Positions 1 to 13,365 of a stretch of 43,819 bases of DNA are shown here, piece by piece. The stretch covers positions 805,343 to 849,161 of the forward strand of contig NW_003133344.1 in assembly GCF_000003605.2 (NCBI RefSeq), read 5' to 3'. Under the pieces are notes generated by a model, which saw only the letters and a program-made list of their open reading frames with translations, was not told the origin of the DNA and did no database searches. Position 1 is the first letter of the stretch. Each line of letters starts with the position of its first letter. The position numbers and the translations under genes were made by a program. The DNA comes from Saccoglossus kowalevskii. Taxonomy: Eukaryota > Hemichordata > Enteropneusta > Harrimaniidae.

Positions 1-252
<252 letters not shown>

Positions 253-1215
253 CTAAGATCGAACGAAAAACAACGAACGTGGCCGATGAACAATGAGAGT
301 AGTTGATTATCACAGAATAAAGGAATCAGAAACATGGCTCTGCCTGAAACAGTGAATTACCTATACCACGGTATGCAACACACAGCTATGGGAATAAATA
401 TAAATACATCCACATAACACATATTACAATTTTTTTCTTCATTTCTGTTTTTGAAGATTACAAATCTAAAATTAGAACGTCTTTCCATCTAGTATCAATC
501 AATAACGCATGCTGATTGAAAGGTTCCCTGTTAGTGGTAAACAATTTCTTGTTGCTGATGAGAAACGAACTATAGTGTATATATCAGCCTGAGCTACCTC
601 GGCTTAACACAACAGAATCCACACAATTTATCTAATGGACCACGCTGCATTAAGTTTACTCCGCGGGGAGTAATCATCACGGCATCCTGAATTACACCCA
701 GCAATATACACTTTATTCAACAATTTCATGTTAGACATCCTGATTCTATCAATCGCTAACGAATTAAGATTAATGTATTGTCATCAACTTTACGCGGCAC
801 GCTGTAAACTAGTTTATAACCATGATTTCGGGGAAAGGTATATCCGTTATCACATCCTGTCGCGGTGTATCGTTTTCTACGGATACAACGCTGTGATTGA
901 TGATGGCAAATTCCTCGACAGGAATGATGTTTTTTTATTGTGTAGATACTCTCGGTATCCAAGGAGGTGCGTGGAATGCTACACATCTTCATTTGATTGG
1001 ATTCTATACGTAGGTGGGGTTCAGGGCGAGTCAGGAACATCTCATGACAATATCTTGAAAATGAAACGTAATTTAAAGAAACTGTATTGACCCAGTTATC
1101 AATTTGCGACATTTTCCAATTTTGTTAATAATTCCAACAAGTGTAGCCTCAATGATGCAATAATGGTGCATGGGAACCACTTCGTTATGGGAATCATCAG
1201 TAGCAGTACTTATCT

Positions 1216-1250
1216 AACACGGTGACCCAAGTCTTCTAAGTCATCGTGTT
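1216..1250. repeat. small inverted repeat (hairpin)
   Basis: Arms AACACGGTGAC (1216-1226) and GTCATCGTGTT (1240-1250) are complementary over 11 bp with one G/A mismatch around a 13-base loop. No function can be assigned. Short dyads of this size are common in 44 kb. Confidence 0.5.
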
Positions 1251-1376
1251 GTACACGTCTACCGCCGTATCATGGTAACTGAGTTACAAATAACAATTCC
1301 GTTGTCACCGCAATACACATTAGAAACAGTGACCTGTTCTCAAGTTCACGCTACAATTAAGCGATTTTTCATTCGA

Positions 1377-1394
1377 CTATATATATATATATAT
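1377..1394. repeat. (AT)n microsatellite
   Basis: Alternating TA/AT run of 18 bases inside non-coding DNA. Confidence 0.9.
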
Positions 1395-4300
1395 GAAATC
1401 AACATTTCGCTTTCAAAATCAATCATCATAAGCCGTGACCCTTGCGATAATTTCACGGTCACCAATCACATGTCAAACTTGAGAAGCATAAATCAAAATT
1501 ACTGCCTCTGTTCGAAGAAACTGCGACGAAAGACCGGAATCGATTTTTCGCTCATTTTATTAAAAAGTGTCGAAAACAAAATGATCAATATTGCAGTGCG
1601 TTAGCAGGTGATATTTGATTTCTTGAGCTAAAGATACTTTTTGTAGATCACTGACATTTATTCGAATGTGCAGCGCGCTGTTCATGCTGAACTCTACATG
1701 AAACCGACATGATGAAAGATACACCGGAAATTTCAGAAGACAACGTTGCACAATACAATGCATCTAATTGTATGTAAATAGTGACAGCACGCGCATCGCA
1801 TCGAATGTTGTCGAATTGTAGCATCTGTGCAAACAACTTCACAGAGCATTAAAACACACAAATTGTATTCTGCTTTCAAACTAATTCCGTTCGGGAAAAA
1901 ATTATGAAAAACTTCAAGTAAGTTTTAGATATTTATCTGGAATAGCAAGTAATAGACTAATGATTGGTGGGATGTATTAAACGGGATTTGAAGAATACGG
2001 ACTCAGATGATGTTGAAAGATCGACGACCCTCCTCGTCTAAGCCAGAAGGAAGCATATAATACTGAATAGTTAAGTACGGCTTCGACAACAAGGGTATCA
2101 TTGAGCTCCTGTGAGAATAATATGGAAAACAAATTAAACTGTGCTGTTGATGCGACAACGTGAAATCAAACTATGAACAGTGTAGTGAACGCACACCTTA
2201 CCTTTCAATTTCTCAGTGTCGTTGTCTATGTATTAGCGCACGTCACTCGAATGGTTACAATGATTTCACAAGACGGCACGGTGCAAGCAGTCCTAAGGCC
2301 AGTCGAAAGCTGTAGTTTGTAGCAAGTATGGCACGCATTTATAGGGCAGAGCTCCTCAAGTGAGCGTCGAAACCCCTTAGCCACGGGAAAATGAATCCTT
2401 CGTTATCTTCACGTTTCAATGACCAGGCATTGTTTACCAACGCTGAGTAGAAATTTATCAACCGACTTAGGGGTGCTTCATGAAGTCATGCGCTGACGTT
2501 AACAGTTATTTAATAGCAATTTGGGGGACGTAGCAAGTTAGTGAATAATTGGTTGGCATTTCGCACTTGCTTGACGGGAGACATATTTGTTTCATCCTAA
2601 CGTTTGATTTAAACCCTCAAACAGGAAAAGCATAACGAAAAGACATTTTGAAGAGAGGCTCTTCATACTGCTACAGAGCTAAAACTGGAGTACTCTTTAT
2701 CTCAGTGATGACTACAAGGAGAGGTGGAGCCCCATTTTCATGAGATTGAGCACCAATTATGTCTACTTGTACATTTCTAACGTAAAACGGGGAGGTCTGA
2801 GAATGAGAATCAGCTATGTAATCATCAATTAAAATAAAAAAACGCGATGTATTTTAAACAATAACTAAGTCTAATGGAGATCAACCAACATGGCTCGCCC
2901 ACAATTTCAAAGAATTTGTCTACTGAGAAATATTATCCCTTATATTAAACACATGTGTGGTATTTGATTTTTGATTTTTTAATTAAAATAACATATTCAT
3001 ACCATACACGAATATACGTTTGTTTTTCATTATCATGTAAATAATCAAAGTTTTGTGATTTTTTCTTACATAAGTTAATTGAATAAATTGATGATGATAT
3101 CACGTGAATTCGCCAGAAAATTGATAAAAAGATAAAAGGAAGAAGTTTGAGCATACACATCCTTTGTCCAAATTACTACATTTTCGAAAACAACAACATT
3201 AGTTGTTTTAAAATCCCCAGAGTTCGGTTTATTATGAAATTATTTTTTTCTCCTGTTCCTCTCCTAACAAGGTTTCGATAATGCTGATGGGTATGGTCTA
3301 CCACAAGGGTACAACTTTCATACCTGAGGCAGGACGTATTCCTTTCTGCGCAATATATGTATTACCTTACAAATTATATCACCCTATCCGTAATTACCAG
3401 TTGGAATCTTCTTGTGTTTCACGAATAATGCCTTTTAGGGGTAATCTTTGCCAGTAGCTATTCGAAAGAAGAAATATAACGCGCGGATATATCTGATACT
3501 CTGTACTCTTCACTGCCGAACTGTTGAAGTCACGAAGAGGTTAAATACAATGAATAGATTTTTCGAAATCAGATCATCGTTCTTACGATAGTTCGGTATT
3601 CCAACATGATGGCAGGTTCCAACTTAACATTGTAAGGTGGACAATCAGTCACCACGAGGAAGGAAAGCATGGGGTTGGTGGTCGTCAAATATAGTCTATA
3701 TACACCCATAAAATAAGCATCTGTTAACAAGAATAGGCGCTTGACATTTCTCGTTGAATACTTTCTGGGAAGGTAATTTCCGTGGACGCATAGTAGGTCG
3801 TATCAAAGAAGCAATCTCACTTCTCATGTTGCCGCATTGTCACGTGGAATAAAGAAAACGTTAACAGAGTTCATCCTCGCAGTCATTTCAAACCGAAAAT
3901 AATGTCGATGAGTTTCTTCTTGACCCAAATGATTACCTGTGCCAAGAAATTGCGATTCCAGATTGTGAAATTACAATATGTTTGTTATAATTTTTGATAA
4001 TAGTTAATATAATGCGTTCACAGTTTATTATATTTTGTTGTTATAGTTCAATATTCACGGTCATATGAGAACGAAATGTGTACTTCGTAAGTAAAGATGG
4101 CATGATGACAAATGAAATATATGTGAATGTTGTGGTTTGTAACAGTCAATAAAATACGACGACAGATTTGATATGTTGTTGCTACTACATGCAATTGTCT
4201 CGGTCACTTTAATGACTGTTAATTAGCAGTACTGGTCAGAATGACGTAATTATGTTTACTATAGATTCAATGTTATTCATGGTAAATGAACCGCGACAGT

Positions 4301-7300
4301 CATGCACTACTTATTATTTGGGCGCAATGTACATTTCGTGTCGTTCATATCGTCGTAACATTGTTGCTTTCAACTACCTTTGGAAGGCAACATATTCTCT
4401 TTCATGTCGTATTTCAGAGTGTGTTTCTCTGTGTTGATTACGCCGTCATACATGAATTTGTTGGTTTAATCAATAACGTCTTCAGAACTATGTCATGTTT
4501 TTCTTTTTTAATATGTTTACTATCGAAGTGAGTAATCTGTCAATGGTTTAAAATCAACACGTCATCATATACGTCACATTTTTCTAATGAAAACGTTTTG
4601 TTGGGTAACAAAAAGAATGTGTTGCTTGTTTTTTAAACACTTTCAGGGCCTGGGGAGTTAAGCCCCGGGACACGACATTGAAAAAGTCGATTGGATGATT
4701 AATCGTTGAAGTGTAAAATCATGTAATATTTATATTATGCTGAAAAGTCATATTAATATGTGTGTATACGTAGGACAATAATTCATTAGCACCATATTAT
4801 AAAGAAATAATAATGACTCTCTTCGTTTTGTGTACCCACAATCTACATATAATGTTTTCGCCTATTATATACATGTTATAAATGCATGTTGTATTTTGTT
4901 ATTTTTATTACAAGTGATATGAAACGGCATTATTGTAAAACTAAGGTATTGATAATATTCTGGGATAAATGTGCCATTAAGGCAAACAACATCTCAGTGA
5001 ACGATGGGTTCAGGCTCAACTCTCAATTCATCACAAATCGTTAGACTCACCTGGAGTGTAGAATGAAAAAAAGAATACCTCGTCGAACGTCTTTGAGTTG
5101 CTACCCCCAAATTATGATTATTATTTGTCGGCAAGTGAGGAAGCTGACATCTTGTAGCTAACCTTTGCTAAGGTGTTTAAGGGTGTACAATAATTAACAT
5201 GGATGACTGCCATAAATTCAAAATGTTGATTTTCGATCTTGATTTTTGAAGAAAATACATATAACACTGTTACTCTCAACGTAGCTAGTATTCGAGTTCA
5301 AAATTAGGAAATACACGTGCATCTCTGTTCGTCACAAGTACGTATAATAAGTTAATCGGTCTACTGTAATCTTGTGTGACCGCTGTGGTTGGCATCTTAG
5401 TCAAACATTCCACACAAAAAATGCTTCCTTCTACAGCCTTTTGTTGAAAGAAGGAACAACATAGACAACTTAGAAGACAATTACGATCAAATTCAAGACT
5501 GAGATTTAGTCACAAAGCAGAGAAATTTCACCCTGCAGACTCTCAAGATACTTTATTAACAAATACACAATTGAAACACAAATATAAATATTAAGCACAA
5601 AATGCACAGAATGGACACATCATATGGCAAATTGAACAACGCAGTTTTAATATAAATTGAACTCCAGGACCTGAAGACACCACTACAACATAGCTAACAC
5701 AACATGTTCCAACTCTGTTGAAAAAAAATCATTCAAAGTCCCGTCAATATTTATAGCATACTGATGATGTCATTGTAGATATACTTTGTACAACACATCG
5801 TCAAACGTAATGTAACGATTTAGTTACGATCCTGACAAGACTATATGAACAATATATATATTTATATTCATCTAAGTATTATGTGGCCATGTGATTCTAC
5901 ATAGATAAGTTTAGAAAATGTGCGTTCACAAATATGTTTACTGAATTTATATATATCAAGTGTAGCGGGGGAAAGCAATGAATGCTCTCAGCTAGACCAG
6001 TATGGATAGTCGTCACACGTTAATGCATTAATTGGTGTTTTGTCTTGATGACCTCGCAAAAGGAAACGCTCACCACTTCATTGGTAAACCTTAAACATAT
6101 TGGACTAGATCAGCGCAACGTTAATCCCATGTATATATAATTTTTGGGATTATTAATATTATTATATTTGTTCTATTTCGTTGCGCATCCGTACAATGTT
6201 CTCTGAAACCCATTATCAATGGTTATTTACAATGACAGTCATTTAACAATTTTGTTTTTCAAAGAGATTTGTTAAACAAGCATAGTGGAATATTAAACAC
6301 AGACTACAAAGGAGGTCGCAATAAAGGAAACCTAGTCACCGCTGATTGAAAGAGGACAACATAATGATGGAAGTAATACAGCGTGCCCGTCTCGGGGCTA
6401 TGGCTGCATAAGTAAAAGAAGCTTGTTTTTCACGGCAATTCGTCAAATTAAAAAAAAGCGACTTGAAGTGTGTGTGGATGCGGATGTCAGTTTGGTGGTG
6501 ACTATATGAACTGTATAATTAAAAAAAAGTAAATTGGGTGTCAGTGCCTGATTTATTATGGTTGTGAATTACCTCGTAATTACGTACAAGAAATCACACG
6601 TAATGCCCTTTTGAATATCTCACAATCATTAACCAATTGCACATTTTTATGATTAACACACGCTTAGATGGGAGGCAATTTCGCTTCTGTTGCTAATTAA
6701 TGAATTAGCGTTAGTATGCGTGGGGAAAAACATACGAATCGAACTATGATCGTTTCATTATTTTCTGAAGCCTGCTCGAATGGTTTTCAACTGAAGATGT
6801 TGTATATCACAGTCAAGTAAAATTATTAGATCCATCTTCATCGACCCTTCACATACAGCATATGTTATATAATGTTATATAAGTTGTTCGTGCTTAAACC
6901 GCGGCAATTTGCTGGAATTAATTTCTACTCGAAGCTAAAATAATACTAATATTAATAAAACATCTGTGCCTGTTTGCACAAATACGGATTGACAAATCAT
7001 GCTGAACTACAAGAGAGAGAAAAAGGGGGAGATCATTGTCACGAGAAAACGGCGTCAAACTGATTTGATCGGTATATATTTTTCAAATAGTTCTGGGAAT
7101 CATTTTACGGTTGAATAATAAATAGAAGGTGTAATTAATTGCTCCATCAAGTATGGATCGATCGTCACAGCGGACGATATTATAAGAAAACGAAGGCCAT
7201 TAAAAGTACATTGCAATTCGCATGTGATATTAGTTTGTATTTATTAATAACTTTTCTTAAAAATAGACAATGACAAACTACTAAATTGTATAGGTTTCTG

Positions 7301-7498
7301 CCTGTAAAGATGGCTGCACGTGTTCACGATGTATTGTCGATATTAGTAAATTCTAATATAGGGTTTCAACTGTACAATATTGATTTCCGCCCAAGACAAA
7401 TGAAGGTATATTGAATATTGTACGTCCTTTTTACAATTGTGACCCTTTTCATACTCAATTTCCTGTAAATATATTCTGTATTTTTATATCTCGAGTAA

Positions 7499-7500
<2 letters not shown>

Positions 7501-7559
<59 letters not shown>
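7501..7559. repeat. (TTA)n microsatellite
   Basis: About 20 uninterrupted TTA/ATT triplets. The poly-leucine reading across it is a by-product of the repeat and is not a coding region. Confidence 0.97.
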
Positions 7560-7770
7560 TATCTGTTGTATCTGTTATATCTGTTGGTGTTATCATATGA
7601 TATAAATTACTGTTATCGGAATTATATGTTAGTAAGGCAACATTTGCTTAACTCTGGCGGCGGTGGTGTTTTATAATAATACTGTTGAGTCTCAACAGCG
7701 TTATATTGGATTCAGAGAAAGGTCTAGACGCGATAATAACCCATCTCCTCATGCATGTATAGTATAGTAT

Positions 7771-7793
7771 AATATATATATATATATATATAT
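7771..7793. repeat. (AT)n microsatellite
   Basis: Pure AT alternation, preceded by a short degenerate TAGTATAGTATA run. Confidence 0.9.
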
Positions 7794-10700
7794 CATATCT
7801 ATATTTATACCCTGACAGAGGTTATCCACTTTGTGTGTTATAAATGCAAGGAGATATATATGATATGGTTGATTTATCCAATCGATGCAACAACCGTGTG
7901 AATCGCGGAAATGTTAGTTTTTACATAATTGACGCACGTGAGCGCATACCACCAAGATATACTAGACGTACTATTAAATACAGACATTGCTGGATTAATA
8001 CAGACCAACTAGTGTAAATATAGTGAGCGGGTTAACATTCTACATTCGGGTATTAAGGATCAAAATATTATAATCTTTAAATCATAATTTCAAGACATGA
8101 TTTATCAGTGATAACTAAAGAACGCCCACATTGATATCTCTACTAAACACAGCTACAACCCGTCATATTTGAGTATATCACAAAACTTGGCGACAATTTA
8201 AGAAAGTTTTTATTTAGTAACTGACACCCAACATGTTCCTTGACCCAAGAAACACGGCACTGTTTGCTTGTCATGATTGATAAAAGTCCCGCGACGGTGG
8301 AATTAGTCTCATTCAAATACCATTATTTAAATTTTGGAATTGATATGATCTTTCCGGTTCGTCAGGATCTCAGTGATAGTGATCGATAGTACATAGATAC
8401 AGTCGTAATCACTACAGCGGGGTTTAGTTAATGACATGTATCGGAAGCAACGTCAGGACAATGAAATCATCGTTAGTCACTCACTCAGATCCATGCTGAA
8501 TAACATCATTTATTTTTGTGTCAGATAGAACGCATCTGTTTGTTGTCGTATCTTCAACAAAATGATATTGCGCCATGGATGGGCGCGTCATTCAAGGAGG
8601 CATGCTCGTGACGTCTTCCAGGGTGTATCACATCTGAATTGCCAGCGAAGTGGTAAAGCACAACTTCTAATATATTACATCGTATTTTACTCACGTTGCA
8701 TACGTCGCACGGGACCCATATCGAACGTAATTACTCGCAGCTACCACCACCATTTAAACATTATACATCACACGAGATGAATATAATTTATGCGTCGTGT
8801 TTAGTGTGCGCATGCGATTTATTAGCAACACCACGTGCGAATTCGTTTCATAAAAGTTGACAATTAACAACCCTGGGGAGGGGGGTGGGGCGAAAACTAT
8901 TGTGCACATTATTTTTCTTCACCTGGTTTTGAGCTTTATTTGCATCCACACGAAAATATTGTTTTTTTTATTTTTGTTGGATCTTGTTTTTTTTAAGGAA
9001 ACACAAATGTACATTGTAGTATACGCGCTGTAGTCGATTAGGCAACATCAACCCTGTTACAAAATGGCGTAGACAAACAGACGAAGTTGAACTAGAATTA
9101 TGTTGTTCGTAGATTTGAACGGATAATAGTACCGCATTCGTATCTTTGACATTTTATGGTAAGATGCGTCATGCGATATCCTGCTTCAAAGTTTGTTGGG
9201 AATTAGCATTTGTATTCGGTGTATCATTCACCACGAACTTCTGACTGTAGTACATAGAAGACTTTTTCGGTCAAATGAATGCAATTCGGTTCAATTCAAT
9301 TGATTGAAAATTACAACCACTACCATCGTACGAAACCAATAATGGCGATAGAAGATAACGCAACTGAGGGAAATCAACCACTGGCAATACGCGCACATAA
9401 TCAGAAACAGATGGTTCACCGTAATCTCATTACCGTCCACTCAATGAGCTTTCGTAAAATTCCAACTCACGATTCAAACACATTCAGTTTACAAAATTTA
9501 ATCACAACTAACACAGAATAGAGTATCTGCATTGTTGTTTGTCTTTTAAGTTAAAATCATATCGACGTGTTTTAATTACTGACCACGCTAAAAATATATA
9601 ATTGTTCTCAAAGCTGTAACTGGAATACAATGGTGAACATTTGAAAGGAATTCATGCGTGATCATTGATCATACAAGGTTACGTAAATGTGGTTTTGATT
9701 CACACTGGTATAAAAGAACACTATTGGGAGTGCGGGGATACGATTCTATAATTTTAAACTCAGCTTTTGTTTCTCGGCCCATATAGTGATTCGACTGAAT
9801 ATTAAATTCATAATATGTTTTAGTCAGATTTTTGCGAAGTGATAGCTTGGTATCTACTCAAAATAATCTGTTCGCCGCAAATTGCTGATACATGCCGTGA
9901 TTATTTATATATAATCGATTCGCATGTCCCATGCACATATTACATCTGTAATGCCACTGACTAATAGACCCTTAAACGAGAAAAGATTACTCGTGTGTAG
10001 GGTGTATTTTGTTCTGAATCATGCACAAATGAAACTGAGAGAAGTTACCTAACCATCTATACATTAACATGTCGTTGGATTTATATTGATTTTGGATAAT
10101 TATGTCAAAATAAAATTTAAAAAAAATTAAAAAAAAACATTGATAATATACCGTCTAACCGATTTGAATAATTGTGAACGTGTGAATGTATTTATAGTAA
10201 CCGTAATTCATGTGGTCAAAAACAAACGAAAATGAAAATACAATGAAAATGAACCTTTTGCATACTTTTCACTCATCCCCCTTCCCTAGTGTCACACATT
10301 GTTACATATTATATCATCACTCACGTGATTATGGGTTTTCTATTTTGATTTGATTTTGACGCGGAGTGATATAAGACAGATGCATCATATGACGCAGGAT
10401 GTGCTAACTCTTTTCCAAACACCTGATCACTTCGTAGCTGTAATGCCTGAAATAGTTCTCGCTTAGATCTGATCATGCATTGTATGTAGTGTGGTCGATT
10501 GTTGTTTTGTTTTATTTGGTTGTTGTGTGTTATATGTTACGAAAAGATGTGTAAGGGATTTATTACAGTTGCAGAATTAAAGATTTTAATATTTAATTTT
10601 AATAGTTTGATGTCACATTTTATCTGAATCTGAGTGAGATTTAATGTGTTCTGCGATACCACATGTATACTGAGACCTCTTACATGCTTTCTACTTGACA

Positions 10701-11542
10701 CCGTATATCGCAATCTGACAATCTGGAGTTTAAGTTTCAAACAAATATTATCTGCACAATTTCCTGTTGGCGAACATTACAAACTCTCTTCAATGTTAAA
10801 GCAAAATTTAAGTGCGTTTGACAAACGATTGTTTACATTACCCGGGGAGAAACCGTTTTGGAATGACGTCATCCTGTGTTTTCCATAAAGACGACAACGT
10901 TAACACTGATTGCCTTCAATACGAAATTATGTAAGTAGGCATTATTGTTTTACTTTCATATAGCTTATAAGTGTTATACTGGTGTAATTCAGATTCACGC
11001 AACACGGTTATATTCACGGGCCGCTCTATTCATGTGTATCATGGGCTTTGATGAAAGAAATGCCACAGAACGTTGAAATAAATTATTATTGTTAATTTAG
11101 GGTGAAGTTATATTTGTCTCTTTCTATTCTGCTCTTTCCGCTGCTTTTCTTCTCCATGTTTGTTTATTTAGAGTTTATTGTTACTGATTACAACTTTATT
11201 CAAATTATAATTATAATCCTTGAGTAATTTCTAAATTTAAACTGTTTGTGGACTGTCAATACACATTCGCACGCAAAATACCAGCACTGAATGCCACGAA
11301 AAAAAAACTTCTATTCCCATTAAAATGCGAAGAGAAAAAAGATACACTAGAAAATATATATAGTCGTTCAATGGGTACTTTCTTTCAAAAAACGGAATGT
11401 GGTGAGTATCTCTTCAATGGGAACATTGGAGTTAAATGGTGTTGTAAACTCACCAAAAGGCTCCAAAAGTTTCGCTTATATCAGATTTTGTGAAAACAAA
11501 CACACGGCAGTGCTCTGTGAGGCTGTTATTACATAATTTTCC
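7794..11542. other. non-coding stretch with one dispersed-repeat copy
   Basis: Apart from the dispersed repeat at 8660-8757 and one TGACGTCA palindrome at 10,864, nothing recognisable was seen. Open frames at 8562-8780, 9279-9521, 10,634-10,888 and 11,248-11,493 are short, match no family I recognise and fall within chance length. Confidence 0.5.
8660..8757 (+). repeat. dispersed repeat family R1, copy 1
   Basis: This matches two other places in the window: 23,518-23,627 (opposite strand) and 27,221-27,335. The best-conserved block is at 8695-8723, where GGGACCCATATCGAAC aligns without gaps to the other two copies. Differences between copies are mostly C/T and G/A transitions, as expected for old CpG-containing repeats. 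The aligned part begins near 8660 and fades near 8757. No terminal inverted repeat or target duplication was found, so the class (SINE, MITE or other) is unknown. Confidence 0.6.
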
Positions 11543-11883
11543 NNNNNNNNNNNNNNNNNNNNNNNNNNNNNNNNNNNNNNNNNNNNNNNNNNNNNNNNNN
11601 NNNNNNNNNNNNNNNNNNNNNNNNNNNNNNNNNNNNNNNNNNNNNNNNNNNNNNNNNNNNNNNNNNNNNNNNNNNNNNNNNNNNNNNNNNNNNNNNNNNN
11701 NNNNNNNNNNNNNNNNNNNNNNNNNNNNNNNNNNNNNNNNNNNNNNNNNNNNNNNNNNNNNNNNNNNNNNNNNNNNNNNNNNNNNNNNNNNNNNNNNNNN
11801 NNNNNNNNNNNNNNNNNNNNNNNNNNNNNNNNNNNNNNNNNNNNNNNNNNNNNNNNNNNNNNNNNNNNNNNNNNNNNNNNNNN
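11543..11883. other. assembly gap (341 N)
   Basis: A run of 341 N. Apparent open frames crossing it are artefacts of the unknown bases. The flanks do not share an obvious duplicated edge, unlike the second gap. Confidence 0.99.
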
Positions 11884-12776
11884 AAACTTGGGAAAAGCTA
11901 ATAGACATATAATGTGGATAGTGCAAAATGTTGAGAATGACAATGGCGCTCAAAATTTAGATCTGTTGCACCCTTTTATTTTGTTTATTTCAGAAGATGA
12001 ATAAATACTAGTTTATACAACTATTTAATCTATGTTGTTTATATACTATTTAATATTTTCTGGTAACATTTTTTAAAACTTTTCTTGGGAGCGATTCTTT
12101 TTCCACATCATAAAGTAAAAAAAAGTAGTAGATGTATGATAAATAATATGAGGTTATATAGCTATATAAAATATATAAAAAAAATGTTTGATTCTTTAAT
12201 AAATATTTATATCGACTCTCGAGTGTGAATACATTACTGATTTATTGAGTCAATATGATCATATTATTTTAGTTGTAATCTCATATGAATAAGATCGTAT
12301 CTTAAATCCATATATGGGTACGAAACCAACAGCGATTCATCCATATGGTTGAGATATAATTTCCGTAATTGCGGTAACGTGAAATGCATTATACCCAACA
12401 TACACCTGTGTAAATTACAATGGCGCGTGGTTTAGACTCTGAAAACTAGCCTCAATATAAGTCTCTGCAAAAAGAAATAGGGTGTACAGTAGTTTGAATG
12501 TCAAGTAGACAGTACCCCCTGGGTAATGTTATGTGATCTACAGCTTAATATGAACCAATGTTAGATGAAAAGATCGACAGCAAATTTCAATATCTTATGT
12601 CACATGTACATTATCTGAAACGATTTATTACGGTTACTTATGTAAATATTGACAGCGAGAGAAAATCTAGGAATATATGTCAGGATAAACCTTTCAGATA
12701 GCGATCTTTGACTGAGAGAACATTTTCTGCATTTGGTTGTCTTTGCACACACGTGTATTGACATTCCATGTAAAAG
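11884..12776. other. non-coding stretch
   Basis: AT-rich DNA with no recognised gene or repeat. It contains one perfect CArG-type sequence, CCATATATGG, at 12,308-12,317, which is expected by chance a few times in a window of this composition. Confidence 0.5.
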
Positions 12777-12962
12777 ATGGCTAGATCTGTTGTATCTCGC
12801 TCCCCGGTTCAGAAAAATTATAAATCGAATAATTTCCTAAGAAAATCCGCGGTGCAGGCCAGGTTAAAAAATGTCTGTGAAACTAATCTGTCGCGTGTGG
12901 GTTCATGGCAGTATAAAAAGCTCTTAAAGAAATCTACTTGTAAAGCAAAACGTTTCTTGTAA
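12777..12962 (+). other. undecided small open frame, 61 codons, basic
   Basis: The frame starts in a favourable context (AAGATGG) and encodes a 61-residue, Lys/Arg/Ser-rich product that I do not recognise, ending in TAA at 12,960-12,962. The opposite strand over the same bases is also open for more than 40 codons and reads equally like protein, preceded by an acceptor-like sequence (TTCTGTTACAAG). The strand is therefore not decided and both may be chance. A hairpin (12,966-12,998) begins four bases after the plus-strand stop. Confidence 0.15.
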
Positions 12963-12965
12963 CAG

Positions 12966-12998
12966 AATTAATGCAGTGTGACCGTGCTGCAATTAATT
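12966..12998. repeat. hairpin just after the 12,777-12,962 frame
   Basis: Arms AATTAATGCAG (12,966-12,976) and CTGCAATTAATT (12,987-12,998) pair fully except for one bulged T, around the loop TGTGACCGTG. It does not match the histone 3' stem-loop consensus. Confidence 0.6.
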
Positions 12999-13288
12999 CG
13001 CATTGTAAAGTCGTTTTGCATTTGTAACGCGCATAACTTAATTACATAGATGGCTGTGAGCTAGGTAAGCGATACCGAACTGTTTGCCGAGATTTGTAAT
13101 TTTCTGACGGCCTTTGTTGTCTTCCGCTGTACTCTCCCTCTCTCATCAGCGCGTCTATGCTCATCACGAAGCGTATACATCAAATACGTCAATCATTCAC
13201 ATTCACTTCATCACTGGATTCAAATGAAGTTTTTTTTATAACAAGCAACAAGTAAACAGCAATTAGTGCGTGAATATAGCGTCCTTAC

Positions 13289-13365
13289 CCGCAGTACGCC
13301 TCTTGAATATCGCGGACTTCTTGAGGTGACAAGTCAATCTCTCGACAAGCTACTCCAACTTCTAG
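13289..13365 (-). CDS. candidate internal exon, EF-hand-like start
   Basis: On the minus strand a 77-base open stretch lies between an acceptor (AG at 13,367-13,366, preceded by a pyrimidine-rich tract containing TGTTTATCCCGCTTC) and the strong donor GG|GTAAGG (GT at 13,288-13,287). It encodes 25 complete residues including LSPQEVRDIQEAYC. That string resembles the segment preceding an EF-hand loop in calmodulin/centrin-like proteins (a Leu-Ser/Thr-x-x-x-(5 residues)-Glu-Ala-Phe/Tyr pattern), but no calcium-binding loop is inside this exon, so the family is only a suggestion. No neighbouring exon was identified. A plus-strand frame (13,266-13,451) overlaps it and lacks splice support. Confidence 0.35.

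Larger units (their letters stand above)
253..7500. other. non-coding stretch, no gene recognised
   Basis: No open frame here is longer than chance predicts and none reads like a known protein family. The region 728-1112 is open on both strands at once (120 codons plus, 118 codons minus), which reflects locally higher G+C and not a gene; neither translation was recognised. The stretch also holds an (AT)n run at 1377-1394 and an 11-bp-arm hairpin at 1216-1250. CpG is not depleted. Confidence 0.6.

Noticed and set aside
7411-7605. Poly-leucine membrane protein
   Set aside because: The leucine run is the translated (TTA)n microsatellite.
11450-11953. Frames of 140-167 codons across the first gap
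   Set aside because: They are mostly N and have no content.
12308-12317. SRF CArG box CCATATATGG
   Set aside because: About three matches to this degenerate motif are expected by chance in DNA this AT-rich.
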